From: Evansella caseinilytica | GTDB taxonomy: Bacteria; Bacillota; Bacilli; Bacillales; Salisediminibacteriaceae | DNA length: 64,000 bases | Direction: 5' to 3' | Assembly: GCF_900107275.1 (NCBI RefSeq) | Contig: NZ_FNPI01000016.1 | Coordinates: 1-64,000 of the forward strand | In this document: positions 44,884 through 55,397 of the stretch, in pieces | Position numbering within the stretch: position 1 is the stretch's first letter | Layout: every line of letters starts with the position of its first letter | Made by a program: the position numbers and the translations under genes | Notes under the pieces: model-generated | Seen by the model: the letters and a program-made list of their open reading frames with translations, nothing else | Told to the model about the DNA's origin: nothing | The model's database searches: none

Positions 44884-46254
44884 TTAACCATTGCTTTCCT
44901 TCTTTTGTCTTCTGTCTAAAAGATACGTTGCTGCAAAGCCGACGGTGATGGAAGAGAATATCGCGATTAAATAATAAACAAACACTTCGCTTGCTGCAGC
45001 AAATGCAGGTAAACCAATTACTCCGGTAAAGGCAAACGCTTTTACATAAATTCCGAAAACACCGCACACAAGACCACCAGTTGCTCCTCCTAAAATAAGT
45101 GCAAGAAAATACCGTTTATTTTTCATACAGATACCGTACAATGTCGGCTCTGTGATACCGGAAATCAGATTTACGAATCCAGCAGAGCCTGCAACTTCCT
45201 TCATTTTTTTGTCTTTATGGAAGATTAAGACTGCTAAGGCGATACCAAGTAATGCATAATTCCCCATCCCACCTGCTGCTAACGAATATTCCATTCCTTG
45301 CTCTGCTAATATTTGCAATTGCAATGGTAATACAACCCAATGTAAGCCAAGCATGATAACAAAGATAAAGAGAACACCGAAAACAACACTAAATACAATA
45401 AGGTTACCGTCAGAAAGAAAACGGTATAAAGCTGCAATCCAGCCTGCAAACAAGTTACCTACTGGACCGAATACCATAAGAGTTAAAGGAACCATCAGTA
45501 AAATAGACAATAAAGGGATAAGCATAAAATGTAGTACTTTCGGTAAATAAGTTCTTAAAAACTTTTCAGTATAACTGAATACCCACATAGCAATAATGAT
45601 CGGGATTACTGTATTAGCAAAGTTCATCGCGGAATAAGAGATCCCAAGAAAACTTACATTTTCACCGGAGACTAGAATACCGCTTAAACTCGGGTGCATT
45701 ATTGCCGCACCGATAGTTGCACCAACAAACGGGTTCGCGCCAAATCTTTTAGCAGCAGTAAACGCTAACAAAATCGGAAAAAAATAAAGCAATGCATTCC
45801 CCATCGCATTTAGTGTAATATAGGTTGGACTTTCCTCAGATAACCAGCCAAAATTAGTAGCAATCGCGATCAGCCCTAAAATAATACCCGAAGTAGCCAG
45901 AATAGGTATATACGGTGTAAAAATAGCCGAAATCGTAGCTAAAAACCGATCCAATATAGACTTCTTTTCTGCTTCATCCGTATGAATGTTTTTAGTCCCT
46001 GACGCTTCTAAATCACCAGTATTTCTAATAGCGTTGTATACATCCTGAACGCTTGGTCCAATAATAATTTGGTAGTTCCCATTATTATTTACAAAACCTA
46101 ATATCTTTGTGTTATTTTTCAGCTTTTCCTCATTGATCTTACTCTTATCGTTAACTGAAAACCTTAGACGGGTTGCACAGTGTGTTAATTCCTCCAGGTT
46201 TTCCTTTCCACCTATTGCATCCAAAACCTCACTTGCAACTTTTTGATAGTCCAT
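44884..46254 (-). CDS. PTS system EIIBC component, sucrose/beta-glucoside type
   Basis: The 456-residue sugar permease has an N-terminal EIIB domain with phosphorylated Cys in HCATRLRFSV and a C-terminal EIIC domain of about ten membrane helices, with GITEPTLYGI typical of the Glc/beta-glucoside superfamily. It lacks an EIIA domain, so it must borrow one. GGGGGG lies 8 nt before the ATG at 46254. No hydrolase or antiterminator gene is beside it. The sugar is uncertain. Confidence 0.88.
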   Translation of the reverse strand: MDYQKVASEVLDAIGGKENLEELTHCATRLRFSVNDKSKINEEKLKNNTKILGFVNNNGNYQIIIGPSVQDVYNAIRNTGDLEASGTKNIHTDEAEKKSILDRFLATISAIFTPYIPILATSGIILGLIAIATNFGWLSEESPTYITLNAMGNALLYFFPILLAFTAAKRFGANPFVGATIGAAIMHPSLSGILVSGENVSFLGISYSAMNFANTVIPIIIAMWVFSYTEKFLRTYLPKVLHFMLIPLLSILLMVPLTLMVFGPVGNLFAGWIAALYRFLSDGNLIVFSVVFGVLFIFVIMLGLHWVVLPLQLQILAEQGMEYSLAAGGMGNYALLGIALAVLIFHKDKKMKEVAGSAGFVNLISGITEPTLYGICMKNKRYFLALILGGATGGLVCGVFGIYVKAFAFTGVIGLPAFAAASEVFVYYLIAIFSSITVGFAATYLLDRRQKKESNG

Positions 46255-46597
46255 AAATTTAACCCCCCTATAAGTTAAGATAAGCTTATCTGTTTTCATC
46301 GTATATTTTTCAAGTATTGTCAGCAATCACTAATATTCTTGAAATTGTTCAGTTATCCGACAAAATCAGAAAAACTGTCTGAAAAATTAAAAATAATATA
46401 TGCTCATCGATTCAACTGTTCTACCATGAAAACCTTCACCAGATAATTATATATCCTGGACAAGATTGAAAAATAACCGAACCCTGCTCGAATAATATTG
46501 AAACCACTGGCTAAAGCATTTATAATATTAAAATCAACCAACATTGAATGCGCTTTCTTTTTTCTTGTTCTTATGAAAAATAAGATGGAGGTGGAGA

Positions 46598-47206
46598 ATG
46601 ATGCGGACTGATATGAACCAGGAGAATAATCGCAGAGTAAGAAGGACTAAAAGAATATTAAAAAGGGCTTTTATAGATTTACTTCATGAAAAAAATTATA
46701 ACAGCATTTCTGTTAAAGATATCGTCGAAAAAGCGGATTATAATAGAAGTACTTTTTATTTTCATTACAAATATAAAGAAGAATTGGTTGAGGAACTCAA
46801 CGAAAGTCTGCTCGAAGGACTTATTAATGGATTCTTTAAGAATGATAATAGCGAAGGACACAATATTACCGAGACAAATATCGCTATCTTTCATTATATC
46901 TTAAATAAAAAAGAATTTTTTGTTCTCTGGAAAACTTCGGAAGCAATACCTCACATTCAGGAAGTATTTATCCAAAAGTTTACTCGAGTTTTCAAAAAAG
47001 AACTAGCTACTTCTACTCGTATAAATAAAGCTATTGATACTGATATATATGTTGTTTTTATCGCTTATGGTTTATTAGGATTAATATTAGACTGGATAAA
47101 AAGAGACTTTTCTGATACTCCTGAATACATGAGGAAACAATTGGTGTATTTCTTGAACCAGCATCCGATAAAAATAAATCAATGCCCTGCAAATAGCGCT
47201 TTTTAG
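46598..47206 (+). CDS. TetR/AcrR-family regulator (DhaS-like)
   Basis: The 202-residue protein has an N-terminal helix-turn-helix (about 18-60: ISVKDIVEKADYNRSTFYFH) and a helical C-terminal domain of the kind found in DhaS-like TetR proteins. GGAGGTGGAG lies before the ATG. It is divergent from the PTS gene across a 343-bp region that probably holds its operator; the flavoprotein gene may also be a target. Between 46255 and 46597 I see no gene. Confidence 0.82.
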   Translation: MMRTDMNQENNRRVRRTKRILKRAFIDLLHEKNYNSISVKDIVEKADYNRSTFYFHYKYKEELVEELNESLLEGLINGFFKNDNSEGHNITETNIAIFHYILNKKEFFVLWKTSEAIPHIQEVFIQKFTRVFKKELATSTRINKAIDTDIYVVFIAYGLLGLILDWIKRDFSDTPEYMRKQLVYFLNQHPIKINQCPANSAF

Positions 47207-47370
47207 AAGCAAGAAATCTTTACGTTACCAGTGATCACAACCTGCTATGATAAAACCGGCAAGACTCCCTATTTAATAAAACTGGCTAGGAGAGAACCGA
47301 TTCGTCTTCAAAGCCCGCTTCTTGTAAGAAAAATAAGAAACTTATGCAGTGGAAGGTTACAGTTTCCCTG

Positions 47371-47420
47371 TAGAAAAACCTTTTACAAAGCTTCACGAAG
47401 CTCGTAAAAGGTTTTTCTTA
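47371..47420. terminator. Long terminator hairpin between the TetR gene and a small ORF
   Basis: AGAAAAACCTTTTAC pairs with GTAAAAGGTTTTTCT with inner AGCTTCACGAAGCT. Symmetric T and A runs suggest two-way termination. It follows the plus-strand TetR gene and touches the end of the minus-strand small ORF. Confidence 0.8.
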
Positions 47421-47498
47421 TGCAACGAACCAATATATCAGCCCTAAAATGATGAATACGGCACATAATACAATGAGAATTTTTGATAATTTTTCCAT
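47418..47498 (-). CDS. Small single-span membrane protein (26 residues)
   Basis: AAAAGGTGATGCT precedes an ATG at 47498, and the frame reads MEKLSKILIVLCAVFIILGL and then six more residues (IYWFVA) to a TAA. A short positive head followed by one hydrophobic helix makes it a credible membrane microprotein. It stands downstream of yshE, 105 bp from its stop. Function unknown. Confidence 0.55.
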   Translation of the reverse strand: MEKLSKILIVLCAVFIILGLIYWFVA

Positions 47499-47602
47499 AG
47501 CATCACCTTTTCTCATCCTTCTTCTATGCGGAGTTATTTTTTAGCTGTTTAAACACATGTTTACCGGTTTTCCCTGAATTTTTCCACTCCGGAGCTGCGG
47601 TA

Positions 47603-48010
47603 TTACAGGATGCTTGCGCCGATGATATAGGAAAGGGAAACAGATAAAATAAAGGAAATCAATCCGACGGCGCGATTGTTGTTTTCCAGCTCTTCATCCA
47701 CTTTAAATCCCGGAGTTAAAAATTCAAAAATAAAGTACACAAAGACAAGCAGGACAAATCCAAATGTTCCCCAGCCGAGCATTTCCATCACCGTGTCGTT
47801 ATGCGTGATCGAATGGCGGAAGACGTTGGCAACCCCGAAGATCTTTCCGCCGGTTGCCAAAGCCACAGCCACATTTCCATTTTTAATTTCCGTCCACGTT
47901 TTGTATTTCGTCACGAATTCAAATATAACTAAATAAATGATGATCGCAACCACGACAAGGCTGTACATCCCGGCCGCGTACAAATAATCATGCTGAAAAA
48001 AGCTTCCCAC
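47603..48010 (-). CDS. yshE: YshE, DUF350 membrane protein
   Basis: The 135-residue protein with four predicted membrane helices is of the DUF350 family. GGAGGGG precedes the GTG start at 48010. It lies 12 bp after the mutS2 stop, as in B. subtilis. Function unknown. Confidence 0.85.
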   Translation of the reverse strand: MGSFFQHDYLYAAGMYSLVVVAIIIYLVIFEFVTKYKTWTEIKNGNVAVALATGGKIFGVANVFRHSITHNDTVMEMLGWGTFGFVLLVFVYFIFEFLTPGFKVDEELENNNRAVGLISFILSVSLSYIIGASIL

Positions 48011-48022
48011 TTTTTTCCCCTC

Positions 48023-50386
48023 CTATTTTAATGAAACTACGGTTACTCCCGATCCGCCTTCGCCGGCGCTCCCCATTCTTGTCCCTTTGACGCTGCGGTG
48101 ATTTTTTAACAGCTCTTGAACACCTTTTCTCAAAGCGCCCGTGCCTTTTCCGTGAATGATGGACACCTGATGGTAGCCGGCGAGGACTGCGTCATCCAAA
48201 TATTTTTCCACCTCAAGCATGGCATCTTCGTAACGCTCCCCCCGTAGATCCAGCTCTGTTTTCACATGCGCTTCCTTGCCTCTTACCGTTGCCAGCGGAT
48301 TTTTTTCCACCTGTTTTGGCCGGTCGATATATAGTAAATCATCGGTTTTTACTTTCATTTTCATCATCCCGAGCTGAACAAAATATTCTTTCTCGTTCAC
48401 TTGCTCAACGATATGACCTTTTTGATCAAAGCTGAGCACCTTCACTTCATCCCCCGGGATAAGCTGCCGTCCGGCCGTTGTCCTGCGCTTGCCAGTGGCT
48501 ACTTCCCCGCGGCTTACCAGCTTCGGCTCCGCCTGTTCCAGCCGTTTCTTCGCTTCGATCAGTTCATGATCCTTTATTTGCGGATTGTTTTTCTGTATTT
48601 CCCGCAGCTCTGCGATGATTGCTTCCGCCTCTTCTTTCGCTTTCTTCAGTGATTCGGCTGCCTTGCTTTCTGCTTCCTGCAATATTTTTTCTTTTTCCCG
48701 CTCCAATGTGGATAGTTCCTGCTGCAAATCGCGGTGCAGCCTTTCCGCATCGAGACGGATTTTTTCCGCTTCCTCCATCTCCTTCTCCGCCTGCTTGCGG
48801 CTGTCTTCTAAGGACGCGATCATCTGCTCGAATTTATTTGTGTCGGCGGTGATATGGCTTTTCGCCTCGGCAATGATCGGCTCGCTTAATCCGAGCCGCT
48901 TGCTGATTGCAAACGCGTTGCTTCTTCCCGGCACTCCGATGAGCAGACGGTATGTCGGGCGCAATGTCTCGACGTCAAACTCGACGCTGGCGTTCATCAC
49001 TCCATCGCGGTTATACGCATAGCCCTTTAACTCACTGTAGTGGGTTGTTGCGATCACCTTTGCTCCCACCTGATAAACATAATCAAGGATGGAAATCGCC
49101 AGTGCCGCCCCTTCTGTCGGATCGGTTCCGGCTCCGAGTTCGTCAAAAAGAACGAGGGAGCGATGATCCACCTTTTCGAGAATATCAACAATATTCGTCA
49201 TGTGGGACGAAAAAGTACTCAAGCTTTGTTCAATCGACTGTTCGTCTCCGATATCGGCGAAAATATGTTGAAAAACAGCGGCAGTCGAGCCTTCTTCACA
49301 TGGGATGTGCAGGCCTGACTGCACCATCAGGGTAAGCAGTCCCACCGTTTTCAGCGTCACTGTCTTTCCCCCGGTGTTCGGTCCGGTAATGACCAAGGAG
49401 GAGTAGTCATTTCCAATCTCGATATCGATAGGAACAATCTCCTCTTGTGGAATCAGCGGGTGCCGGGCTTTTGTCATTTGAATGTACCCGTCTTCATTCA
49501 ACAACGGTTGCGTTGCACCTAATTCAATTGCGTAATGTGCTTTCGCAAACAGAAAGTCCGCTTCCGTCATCGCTTCCACAATGATTAGAAGTTCTTCGGA
49601 CACTTCGCCGACAATCCGGGAAAGCTCCTGCAAAATTCGGTTTATTTCCTGTTTTTCCTTCATCCGTGCTTCCCGGAGCTGATTGTTTATTTGCACTACG
49701 GCGTTCGGTTCAATGAACAAGGTTGCTCCCGATGCCGACTGATCATGCACCAGCCCGCCAAAATGCCCGCGATATTCTTGCTTAACCGGAATAACGTACC
49801 GATCATTGCGGATCGTAATGATGGCATCGGAAAGCATTTTTCTACCGCTAGCCGATCGGGTGATGCTTTCCAGCTTGGATCGGACGCCCGCCTCGTGCGA
49901 ACGGATTTGCTGGCGTATCGTCCGCAGCGCGGGACTTGCGGAATCTAATACAGCGCCGTTTTCGTCAATTGCCTGCTTTATTTCACGCTCGACATCCGTA
50001 AGCGGAGTGATCCGGTTCGCAAGCTCCGGAAGAATCGTCAGTTCTATTTCTTCCTCCAACATGTTTTCCACAAACGCTTTAAATCTCCGGCTGGCATAGA
50101 TCGTTGACGAAACATCCAGCAGTTCCGTCTCGTTCAGCATGCCGCCGATACGCGCCCGCTTTACTGCCGTGCGAATATCGCGCAATCCACCCAGCGGAGC
50201 CTGTCCCTTCAAGCGCAATACCTTGGCGCCCTCAAAGGTACCTTGCTGGGCAGTGATAATTTCCTGAAAATGAAACGATGGAACGAGTGCTTCCACCCGC
50301 TGTTTTCCAAGAGAGCTGCCGGCGTGATGCACCAGCTGCGCTTTCATTTTATCGTATTCCAATATGCGACAAACCCTTTCGATCAC
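48023..50386 (-). CDS. mutS2: MutS2, ribosome-rescue/recombination-suppressing ATPase
   Basis: The 787-residue ABC-type ATPase of the MutS family carries Walker A GPNTGGKT, the [19 protein letters not shown] signature, a long coiled coil, and a C-terminal Smr nuclease domain ([30 protein letters not shown]). It lacks the mismatch-recognition domain. In Bacillus it acts on recombination intermediates and on collided ribosomes. The start is GTG at 50386 following GGAGGTG. Confidence 0.94.
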   Translation of the reverse strand: MIERVCRILEYDKMKAQLVHHAGSSLGKQRVEALVPSFHFQEIITAQQGTFEGAKVLRLKGQAPLGGLRDIRTAVKRARIGGMLNETELLDVSSTIYASRRFKAFVENMLEEEIELTILPELANRITPLTDVEREIKQAIDENGAVLDSASPALRTIRQQIRSHEAGVRSKLESITRSASGRKMLSDAIITIRNDRYVIPVKQEYRGHFGGLVHDQSASGATLFIEPNAVVQINNQLREARMKEKQEINRILQELSRIVGEVSEELLIIVEAMTEADFLFAKAHYAIELGATQPLLNEDGYIQMTKARHPLIPQEEIVPIDIEIGNDYSSLVITGPNTGGKTVTLKTVGLLTLMVQSGLHIPCEEGSTAAVFQHIFADIGDEQSIEQSLSTFSSHMTNIVDILEKVDHRSLVLFDELGAGTDPTEGAALAISILDYVYQVGAKVIATTHYSELKGYAYNRDGVMNASVEFDVETLRPTYRLLIGVPGRSNAFAISKRLGLSEPIIAEAKSHITADTNKFEQMIASLEDSRKQAEKEMEEAEKIRLDAERLHRDLQQELSTLEREKEKILQEAESKAAESLKKAKEEAEAIIAELREIQKNNPQIKDHELIEAKKRLEQAEPKLVSRGEVATGKRRTTAGRQLIPGDEVKVLSFDQKGHIVEQVNEKEYFVQLGMMKMKVKTDDLLYIDRPKQVEKNPLATVRGKEAHVKTELDLRGERYEDAMLEVEKYLDDAVLAGYHQVSIIHGKGTGALRKGVQELLKNHRSVKGTRMGSAGEGGSGVTVVSLK

Positions 50387-50440
50387 AAGGGTCACCTCCA
50401 AAATGTTGTCAAGAACGTTGACCGTTTTCAGAAAACGGAA

Positions 50441-52168
50441 TTACCGCTTCTGTTGTAAAAACTTTCGCAGCTTCTCAGCTGACCAGGTGTTGACAACCGT
50501 CTGCTTTTTAAGCCAGCCGCGGATCCCAGTTTTTACACCAACAGACATGTGGCGGAGCCAATCCAGTCGATGGGCATCCGTATTGATGGCGATGGCTGCT
50601 CCAGCGGCCTGAGCGGCTTTTACCCATTCCGCCGACAGGTCGAGCCGATTCGGATTCGCGTTCAGCTCCAGGATCGTGTCCGTCTCTGCTGCCATTTTGA
50701 TTAATTTTTCCATATCGACCGGATAGCCGTCCCTTCTGCCGATCACCCGTCCGGTGGGATGAGCAACCATCGCGACATACGGGTTTTCCATCGCCGTTTG
50801 CAGCCGCTTCATGATCGTCTCTTTGTTTTGCTGGAAGGCAGAATGGATAGAGGCGATGACGAAGTCGATCTCTTTCAGAAGGTCATCTTCATAGTCCAAT
50901 GTTCCATCCGGAAGAATATCCATTTCCACTCCAGTGAAAATCGTAAAGTCCGGCAGCTGTTCATTTAATGTACGGATATGATCATGCTGACGTTTCAGCC
51001 GGTCCGGCGACAAGCCGTTTGCCACCCGTAAATATCGCGAATGATCGGTAATCGCCATGTATTCATATCCGAGGCGCCGGCACGCTTCCACCATGTCTTC
51101 TATGGAATCGGCGCCATCGCTCCATGTCGTATGCATATGAAGGTCGGCACGTATATCCTGTACATCAATGAACGGATAGTCTTGCTGTTCAAAAAGCGTT
51201 ATTTCGTCCTTTCCCTCACGCACTTGAGGCGGAATCTCATGAAGTCCGAAGTGGTGGAAAAACGATTTTTCCGAATCGAAGGTGGCTATTTTACCTGTTT
51301 CTTCTATTTCCACGCCGTATTCACTGATTTTTTCCCCTTTTTCTTTTGCCCGCTGGCGCATGGCGACATTATGCTCCTTAGAGCCGGTGAAATGATGCAG
51401 TGTCGTGACAAATTCATGTTTTTTCACCAGACGGAAATCAACGGGGACAACGAGATCATCAAATTGCAGCTCCATGCTGATCTTTGTTTCACCGTGGCCG
51501 CTGACAGCTGCAATGTTTGCCATGGAAACAAGCTGTTCACCGACTCCCGTCGGATCATCGGTTGCAATGATGAAATCGAGATCTTTCACCGTTTCCATTG
51601 TTCTGCGAAAGCTGCCGGCGATGTCAAACTGCTCGATTCCATTCATTTCTTTCAGGCGGTCGATGATGACTTCGGCGACGGGGATAACAACGGCTAGCGG
51701 CAGACGTTCCGGACGTTTGCCGCTAGCGTTCAACGCAGCGAGAATTTTTTCTTCCGTTTTCTCCCCGAATCCCGGCAGCACTTGAACTCGTTTTTCTTCG
51801 CACGCTTTTCTGAGGGATTCCGCATCCACTACATCCAGCTCATTGTACAATTTGCCGATTTTCTTTCCACCGAGTCCCGGCAGCTTTAAAAGCGGGAGCA
51901 ATCCGGGAGGCAGTTCCTTCCGCAATTCATTCAACAGGGAGGATTCGCCTGTCGTTGTTAATTCCTGTATCACTGTTGCGGTGCCTTTGCCGATTCCCGG
52001 GAGCTTCGCCGGATCATCGATTTTATCCAGCGGCCGTTCATCGCGTTCAAGAGCGTTTGCCGCCTTGCGATACGCCGAAACTTTGAAGGAATTCTCTCCT
52101 TTTATTTCAAGATACACTGCAATGCTTTCCAGCGCATTGATGATATCCTTTTTATTCAATTTCGTCAT
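50441..52168 (-). CDS. polX: DNA polymerase/3'-5' exonuclease PolX
   Basis: The 575-residue family X polymerase has helix-hairpin-helix motifs (LPGIGKGTATVIQEL), the nucleotidyl-transferase site (GSFRRTMETVKDLDFIIATD) and a C-terminal PHP exonuclease domain (DLHMHTTWSDGADSIEDM). It fills gaps in base-excision repair. AGAGGTGATATAC precedes the ATG at 52168. It lies just upstream of mutS2, as in B. subtilis. Confidence 0.94.
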   Translation of the reverse strand: MTKLNKKDIINALESIAVYLEIKGENSFKVSAYRKAANALERDERPLDKIDDPAKLPGIGKGTATVIQELTTTGESSLLNELRKELPPGLLPLLKLPGLGGKKIGKLYNELDVVDAESLRKACEEKRVQVLPGFGEKTEEKILAALNASGKRPERLPLAVVIPVAEVIIDRLKEMNGIEQFDIAGSFRRTMETVKDLDFIIATDDPTGVGEQLVSMANIAAVSGHGETKISMELQFDDLVVPVDFRLVKKHEFVTTLHHFTGSKEHNVAMRQRAKEKGEKISEYGVEIEETGKIATFDSEKSFFHHFGLHEIPPQVREGKDEITLFEQQDYPFIDVQDIRADLHMHTTWSDGADSIEDMVEACRRLGYEYMAITDHSRYLRVANGLSPDRLKRQHDHIRTLNEQLPDFTIFTGVEMDILPDGTLDYEDDLLKEIDFVIASIHSAFQQNKETIMKRLQTAMENPYVAMVAHPTGRVIGRRDGYPVDMEKLIKMAAETDTILELNANPNRLDLSAEWVKAAQAAGAAIAINTDAHRLDWLRHMSVGVKTGIRGWLKKQTVVNTWSAEKLRKFLQQKR

Positions 52169-52365
52169 GTATATCACCTCTTTTGATCCGGTCAAAAATG
52201 AGATTGAAGCAGAGCATCTGGAAAAAGCCAGGATCGTTCTGTAATTAGTTTATTCATTTCTTGTATCATCATAGCGTTGTTTACTATCTTCTCGCAACCG
52301 TTTTGATTATTTCTGATGTTTACAACTGCGCTTACGGTCCAAAAGCAGACAGCAATCATCTTTTA

Positions 52366-52410
52366 GAATAGAGTCTAAAGACAAAACCGATCTTTTGAAC
52401 AAACACAAGA
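52366..52410. repeat. Fragment of the dispersed hairpin repeat
   Basis: AGAGTCTAAAGACAAAACCG then ATCTTTTGAACAAACACAAG retains the two ends of the repeat hairpin, but the centre is lost. It marks the edge of the inserted ABC cassette. In the rest of 52169-52516 I see nothing. Confidence 0.5.
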
Positions 52411-52516
52411 AACAAATAAATATCTGATACCAAAAATAACGAGATAGACAGTCAATAGACGAAATGGATATATTACATTATGGGGAAAGATAAGGCCTTT
52501 TGATAAAATTAGATCC

Positions 52517-52576
52517 CCTTCTTGACCAACTGGTTTAATCGCGCTATGCTGAAATTAAACCAGTTGGTCAAGAAGG
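52517..52576 (+). promoter_or_regulatory. Promoter and 23-bp-arm inverted repeat of the ABC cassette
   Basis: Perfect arms at 52517-52539 and 52554-52576 enclose TTGACC (52522-52527) and TATGCT (52545-52550), 17 bp apart. Each arm holds a TetR-like palindrome (ACCAACTGGT and ACCAGTTGGT). The right arm runs into the AAGGAGG ribosome site. The TetR protein at 55538 is the likely binder. As RNA, the hairpin could also hide the ribosome site. Confidence 0.75.
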
Positions 52577-52586
52577 AGGTTTTTTT

Positions 52587-53432
52587 ATGATTACTGTTAA
52601 TAGCGTATACCACGACTATGGAGGAAAAGGGAATTATGCCGTATCCGATATTTCCTTTTCCGTCGAGAGTGGAAAAATTTTTGGCTTTCTCGGGCCCTCC
52701 GGCGCAGGAAAATCTACCGTGCAAAATATTATGACCGGACTGATCCCATTGCAGCGGGGCGAAGTTCTCTATGATGGCCGATCCATCAAAGCTTTAAAAA
52801 CGAAGTTTTTTAATCAAATTGGCGTGTCGTTTGAACAACCTAACGTTTATGCAAAACTGACGGGGTATGAAAACCTTAAATATTTTGCGGCGCTTTTTTC
52901 CGTTCCCACGCACAACCCTATGGAACTGCTGGACAGAGTGGGTCTGAGAGATTCGGCACATAAAAAAGCTTTGGAGTATTCCAAAGGAATGCGGCAAAGA
53001 CTCACACTTGCAAGGGCGCTGATCAATAAGCCGAAGTATCTATTTCTTGACGAACCTACAAGCGGGCTTGACCCGTCCACGGCAGCAAGTGTCCGGGAAC
53101 TGATCAGAGAACAACGGGACGGCGGCGCGGCGGTGTTTTTGACAACGCATAGCATGGCGCTTGCTGATTCCCTCTGCGATACCGTGGCCTTTTTGGATAA
53201 CGGGAAAATTGCCGCTATGGATTCGCCCGAGGTGTTGAAACGTCACTATGGAAAACGGCTTGTAACCGTCGTATACAACGAGGCCGGAAACGAACGTTCC
53301 GAGTCCTTTGACATGAACGACCGTGCGCTTGCCGAATTTCTCCTGAGCGTCAATCCCATCAAAATTCATTCTCAGGAGGCCACGCTGGAGGAAATATTCC
53401 TGTGCGTTACCGGAAGGGAGTTGAAATCATGA
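52587..53432 (+). CDS. ABC transporter ATP-binding protein
   Basis: The 281-residue ATPase has Walker A GPSGAGKST, the signature YSKGMRQR and Walker B YLFLDEPTSGLDP, and energises export through the two membrane proteins behind it. A C-terminal regulatory tail (about 225-281) is present. It has a strong AAGGAGG site and is the first gene of a five-gene cassette that breaks the polX-cvpA neighbourhood. Confidence 0.92.
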   Translation: MITVNSVYHDYGGKGNYAVSDISFSVESGKIFGFLGPSGAGKSTVQNIMTGLIPLQRGEVLYDGRSIKALKTKFFNQIGVSFEQPNVYAKLTGYENLKYFAALFSVPTHNPMELLDRVGLRDSAHKKALEYSKGMRQRLTLARALINKPKYLFLDEPTSGLDPSTAASVRELIREQRDGGAAVFLTTHSMALADSLCDTVAFLDNGKIAAMDSPEVLKRHYGKRLVTVVYNEAGNERSESFDMNDRALAEFLLSVNPIKIHSQEATLEEIFLCVTGRELKS

Positions 53433-54400
53433 GCGGTATTCTCGCACTGGGTATTCAGGATTTCAAGCGCCTTTTGACAAACGCTCTTTTTTGGGTAATT
53501 ACCGTAACCTTGGTACTTATTATCACGCTCATTAATTTTGCAGTTCCTGAAAATATTTCAGAAGAAAGCTACGGTATCTTTACGTATCATACAGACTATT
53601 ACGCCGATCAGACCACTGCTGTAAACAGTGAAGAGGAATTACGTCAGGCAGTCAAAGAACACGGAACAATCGGCCTGCTAGGAAACGATGATGGCAGTAT
53701 TACGATTCTGAATCCGGGCCTGTCCGAAAAGACTGTCCGTGCAACGATGACCATGCTTTATAGCTCTTCCGATACTTATGTGGAAGTAGAAAGTATAAAC
53801 GAAAACAATGCGGCAATTCCTTTTAACAAGCGCATGACACCGGTCTTTATTTGCTTTGAGGCGCTCGTTATCGGGTTTATTCTAGGCGGGGCTTTGCTAC
53901 TCTCAGAAAAGGAAGAAGGGACAATTCGGGCAATGCGGATAGCACCGGTGGGTGTTGACAAGTATCTCATTTCAAAGACGGTGCTTTTTTCCATCATCGC
54001 CGTACTGTATGCCCTGCTGGTGGCGTTCTTTTGCGTCGGTTTCAGTTTTTCTGTCCATCGTTTTATTTTGCTCAGTTTTTTTGGCGCTGCGGTATTCTCT
54101 CTGATCGGATTTGCGTTTACAACCTTTTTCCGAGATATGAGCAGTTGGTTCTTTTCCATGGCCCTTCTGCTATCCATCAACATGCTTCCGGTTGTCGCTT
54201 ATTCGGAGCCGTCTTTTTCGCCGTTCTGGCTCAGAGTGATACCCTCCTATTCCCTGATCTTTGCTTATGAAAACATCCTTTTTGGAATGGGGCGGAGCAT
54301 GCTGCCCACAGTTTTTACCGTGGCCGGTTGGGGTATTGGCGCATATCTGATCAGCCGCTTTGTGGTCGGGAGATACCTTTTGTCGAAAGGGAGGCGATAA
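53429..54400 (+). CDS. ABC transporter permease, subunit 1
   Basis: The 323-residue ABC-2 type membrane protein has one N-terminal helix, an extracellular domain (about 40-155), then five C-terminal helices. SEKEEGTIRAMRIAPVGVDK marks the family. Its ATG overlaps the ATPase stop. It is probably paired with the next gene as a heterodimer for drug or lipid export. Confidence 0.88.
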   Translation: MSGILALGIQDFKRLLTNALFWVITVTLVLIITLINFAVPENISEESYGIFTYHTDYYADQTTAVNSEEELRQAVKEHGTIGLLGNDDGSITILNPGLSEKTVRATMTMLYSSSDTYVEVESINENNAAIPFNKRMTPVFICFEALVIGFILGGALLLSEKEEGTIRAMRIAPVGVDKYLISKTVLFSIIAVLYALLVAFFCVGFSFSVHRFILLSFFGAAVFSLIGFAFTTFFRDMSSWFFSMALLLSINMLPVVAYSEPSFSPFWLRVIPSYSLIFAYENILFGMGRSMLPTVFTVAGWGIGAYLISRFVVGRYLLSKGRR

Positions 54401-54403
54401 GCA

Positions 54404-55393
54404 ATGAAAAGTATTATCATGACGATTGTACGGGAGTTGAAGCTGATTTTTCGGGATGGAATTACAATCTATTTAACCATTTCCCCGGCGGTGCTTGCGC
54501 TGATCTTTATTTTTGTATTCGGCAGTGTTCAGGAATCAAATATCTCTCTGACAGTGGATAAAAGTCTGCCTCAGGATTTGGTTACTAAACTGGAATCCGT
54601 AGCCGACATTGAATATGTCGATAATCTTGAGCGCCTGAAAGAAAGAGTAAGCGGCGTGGACAGTATTGCCGGTGTTACCATGGAAGACGGTAATATCAGG
54701 CTGATAGTAGAAGGAAATGAGGCACAGGGTTTTGCCGAATCAAGGCAAAAGCTTGTGAGCGCCGCTCTTGATACCGAGCTTATTCCGTATACGGCTGAAA
54801 CGGTTGAAGCACAAGCCTCTTTAGCCTATACTATTTCCATGGCCTGTATCTTCCTGCTTGCCCTGTTTATCGGCGGTTCTTCATTTGGCCTAAGCGGTGT
54901 CAGCGAACGGGAAAGCGGTGTGATCCGCGCGGTTTCAGTCAGTCCAATGACGCTTGGCGGTTATGTCATTTCGAAAATTATCCCATCCTTGCTGCTTGGT
55001 ATGATCGGTGTATCCGCCTGCACCTTGATTATGGGCCGGGTAGACGCGCTGCCGCAATTTCTTCTATTAGCTCTGTGCAGCGTTTTTGTCAGTGGTATGA
55101 TTATCTTTTTGATTGTTGCGTTTGCGGGCAACCAGATTGCCGCAGTTGGCGTTCTGAAAATTGTGATGCCTCTGTTTCTGATGGTTGGGATATCCGCTGT
55201 TTTTATCCCGGAAAGATGGATTTTTCTCTACTACGTATTCCCAATGTACTGGCAATATGCCGTGATTGACACAGTTATCTCCAACGGAGAAGCAACATTC
55301 CAGTTCCTCATGATTCTTGTGACCGGATTTGCTTGGTTCATCCCTGTGATGATTGTCTTTACGAAAAAAGTAAAAATGAAAGCTTGGAGGTAA
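54404..55393 (+). CDS. ABC transporter permease, subunit 2
   Basis: The 329-residue protein is organised like its neighbour: N-terminal helix, external domain, five helices, and SERESGVIRAVSVSPMTLGG in the same place as the neighbour's motif. It is 4 bp downstream of the first permease. Substrate unknown; the attached TetR gene points to drug or toxic-compound export. Confidence 0.88.
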   Translation: MKSIIMTIVRELKLIFRDGITIYLTISPAVLALIFIFVFGSVQESNISLTVDKSLPQDLVTKLESVADIEYVDNLERLKERVSGVDSIAGVTMEDGNIRLIVEGNEAQGFAESRQKLVSAALDTELIPYTAETVEAQASLAYTISMACIFLLALFIGGSSFGLSGVSERESGVIRAVSVSPMTLGGYVISKIIPSLLLGMIGVSACTLIMGRVDALPQFLLLALCSVFVSGMIIFLIVAFAGNQIAAVGVLKIVMPLFLMVGISAVFIPERWIFLYYVFPMYWQYAVIDTVISNGEATFQFLMILVTGFAWFIPVMIVFTKKVKMKAWR

Positions 55394-55397
55394 TCTT

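Noticed and set aside
51041-51697. 218-residue plus-strand frame inside polX
   Set aside because: Antisense shadow of a well-supported conserved gene.
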